33,649 nucleotides of DNA from Leptolyngbyaceae cyanobacterium RM1_406_9 (GTDB lineage: Bacteria > Cyanobacteriota > Cyanobacteriia > Elainellales > Elainellaceae), in the NCBI GenBank assembly GCA_012033355.1, contig JAAUQZ010000024.1:1-33649 (forward strand), read 5' to 3'. Each line of letters starts with the position of its first letter. Position 1 is the first letter of the stretch. Below are positions 32,303 through 33,649 of the stretch, in pieces. A program made the position numbers and the translations under genes. The notes under the pieces were generated by a model. The model searched no databases. It was not told the DNA's origin and saw only the letters and a program-made list of their open reading frames with translations.

Positions 32303-33376
32303 TTAAACGTTGCTCAGTTCTTGCCGAATGGTGGCATTCTCCAGAACAGAGTGGGATGCACTGCCATTGTTGGAGGATAGACCCAACGCTTTTAGATCTG
32401 CTTCTACCATCAGTTGCACTAGCTGTTCAAAGGTGACTGAAGGTTCCCAACCCAGCTTTTGCTTGGCTTTAGTCGGATCGCCAATCAGCAGATCGACTTC
32501 TGCTGGACGCAGGTAGCGCTCGTCAAATTCGATGTAACTTTGCCAGTCCAGGTTGACGTATTGGAAGGCGATGTCCAAAAATTCGCGAACAGAGTAGGTT
32601 TCACCAGTAGCAACCACGTAATCGTCGGGTTGGTCTTGCTGAAGCATTAGCCACATTGCCCGAACGTAGTCTTTGGCATAGCCCCAGTCGCGCTTGGAGT
32701 CGAGGTTGCCCATGTAAAGCTTCTTCTGACGACCTGCGACAATGCGAGCGATCGCTCTGGTGATTTTGCGGGTGACAAAGGTTTCGCCGCGACGGGGTGA
32801 TTCGTGGTTAAACAGAATACCGTTGCAAGCAAACATACCGTAGGACTCGCGGTAGTTTACAGTTTGCCAGTGAGCGTAGACCTTAGCGCAAGCATAAGGG
32901 CTGCGGGGGTAGAAGGGGGTTGTTTCCTTTTGAGGAACTTCTTGAACTTTGCCATACATTTCAGAGGAGCCGGCCTGGTAAAAACGCACCTCAATGCCAG
33001 TCCGACGGCGATAGTCTCTGATTGCTTCTAGTAAACGGAGTGTTCCCATGCCCACTGCGTCGGCGGTGTATTCAGGGGCGTCAAAGCTAACCCGAACGTG
33101 AGACTGTGCGCCCAGGTTGTAAATTTCGATTGGCTGAACTTCTTCTAGAATTCGACGTAGCGTTGTGCCGTCTGTGAGATCACCGTAGTGAAGAAACAGC
33201 CGAGCCTGGTCATTGTGGGGGTCTTCGTAAATGTGATCAATCCGGTCAGTGTTGAATGTGGAAGTCCGCCGGATAATACCGTGAACTTCATAGCCCTTTT
33301 CCAACAAAAGCTCACTCAGATAAGAACCATCTTGACCTGTAATTCCGGTGATCAGTGCTCGTTTCTGTTGCGTCAT
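32303..33376 (-). CDS. gmd: GDP-mannose 4,6-dehydratase
   Basis: A 357-residue NADP-dependent dehydratase that turns GDP-D-mannose into GDP-4-keto-6-deoxymannose, the first committed step to GDP-L-fucose and related deoxysugars. Motifs: [14 protein letters not shown] (7-20), the [12 protein letters not shown] block, GSSEMYG (136-142) and the catalytic Y161-x3-K165 pair in [13 protein letters not shown], plus [17 protein letters not shown] chose the ATG at 33376, with AAGGA about 13 bases upstream; the open frame continues 20 codons upstream without family character. It is followed by fcl. The C-terminal tail after about 340 is variable. Confidence 0.95.
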   Translation of the reverse strand: MTQQKRALITGITGQDGSYLSELLLEKGYEVHGIIRRTSTFNTDRIDHIYEDPHNDQARLFLHYGDLTDGTTLRRILEEVQPIEIYNLGAQSHVRVSFDAPEYTADAVGMGTLRLLEAIRDYRRRTGIEVRFYQAGSSEMYGKVQEVPQKETTPFYPRSPYACAKVYAHWQTVNYRESYGMFACNGILFNHESPRRGETFVTRKITRAIARIVAGRQKKLYMGNLDSKRDWGYAKDYVRAMWLMLQQDQPDDYVVATGETYSVREFLDIAFQYVNLDWQSYIEFDERYLRPAEVDLLIGDPTKAKQKLGWEPSVTFEQLVQLMVEADLKALGLSSNNGSASHSVLENATIRQELSNV

Positions 33377-33543
33377 CCTCAGTAATTCCTTGTGAATTGG
33401 TGGATGGAGGTAGCAAAGGCAGACCGCGATCGCCATCAGCTAGCCACCACTAGAAGTTTGCTCTAATGTCTGAATTTACTTCCAGATAGTTTCTGGATTT
33501 ATCTACAGAGATAGAGAAATGCTCAGATTGCTTCACTAACGTT

Positions 33544-33627
33544 AACCCGATTTTTTTGGCGAAACATCAAGAAACTATGTAGTCTCTGCAAAGAATCTCG
33601 ATGTTTCTTTCCGTAATCAAACGGGTT
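33544..33627. repeat. Nested inverted repeats at the right edge
   Basis: AACCCG (33544-33549) faces CGGGTT (33622-33627), and within them GAAACATC (33561-33568) faces GATGTTTC (33600-33607). A smaller stem TCCAGA/TCTGGA lies at 33481-33497. These fall in the roughly 270 bases upstream of gmd, where its promoter should be; no gene is visible there. Confidence 0.4.
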
Positions 33628-33649
33628 TCGTTTGCTTTAAATACACAGA

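Noticed and set aside
1-33649. CRISPR arrays, prophage or transposase genes
   Set aside because: No regularly spaced repeats, integrase, transposase or phage structural genes were seen anywhere in the window.

Overview
The window is a chromosomal stretch from a cyanobacterium, probably a filamentous Leptolyngbya/Oscillatoria-type strain (lineage is inference). The signs are frequent copies of the octamer GCGATCGC (HIP1), a ferredoxin-type glutamate synthase, cyanobacterial families such as DUF1997 and DUF3611, an RNase E ending in the cyanobacterial arginine-rich PNPase-docking peptide, and an rpsL-rpsG-fusA-tuf-rpsJ cluster. Most of it is housekeeping. I found no prophage, transposase, CRISPR array, tRNA or rRNA.

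Layout. 1-1150: a remnant of an alpha/beta-hydrolase-like gene, then a DUF433/DUF5615 pair that looks like a toxin-antitoxin module. 1270-5933 (-): ferredoxin-dependent glutamate synthase, split by a one-base frameshift near 3260-3275. 5934-7363: 1.4 kb without a gene, its right half packed with palindromes. 7364-10580 (+): an exported AMIN/phosphodiester-glycosidase protein, a mannose-isomerase-type cupin and an IscA-type Fe-S protein. 10681-15723 (+): a good sigma70-type promoter, then S12, S7, EF-G, EF-Tu and S10. 16037-18319: a stand-alone Lon N-terminal-domain protein, prephenate dehydratase (-) and a DUF1997 protein.

18324-24243 (-): a B12-type radical SAM protein, then rne and rnhB, which are 2 bases apart; rne has a roughly 370-nt leader with a strong hairpin. 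24244-26950: a STAS-domain protein (-), gene-poor DNA with hairpins and a CRP-like palindrome, and small cyanobacterial proteins of unknown function. 27123-28989 (+): clpS joined by a 1-base overlap to a CPBP membrane protease, then a DUF3611 membrane protein. 29015-31100 (-): 5-formyltetrahydrofolate cyclo-ligase and a short RecQ. 31287-33376 (-): gmd and fcl, which together make GDP-L-fucose.

Themes: translation and RNA turnover (str operon, rne, rnhB), proteolysis (ClpS, CPBP, LonN-like), envelope sugars (gmd, fcl, glycosidase, cupin) and nitrogen or aromatic metabolism (glsF, pheA). The points most worth following are the broken glsF, the TA-like pair with a hairpin before it, the palindrome cluster, the structured leaders of rne, the LonN-like gene and the glycosidase, and the CRP-like site before a small gene of unknown function. 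I see no clear evidence for a wholly new multi-gene system.
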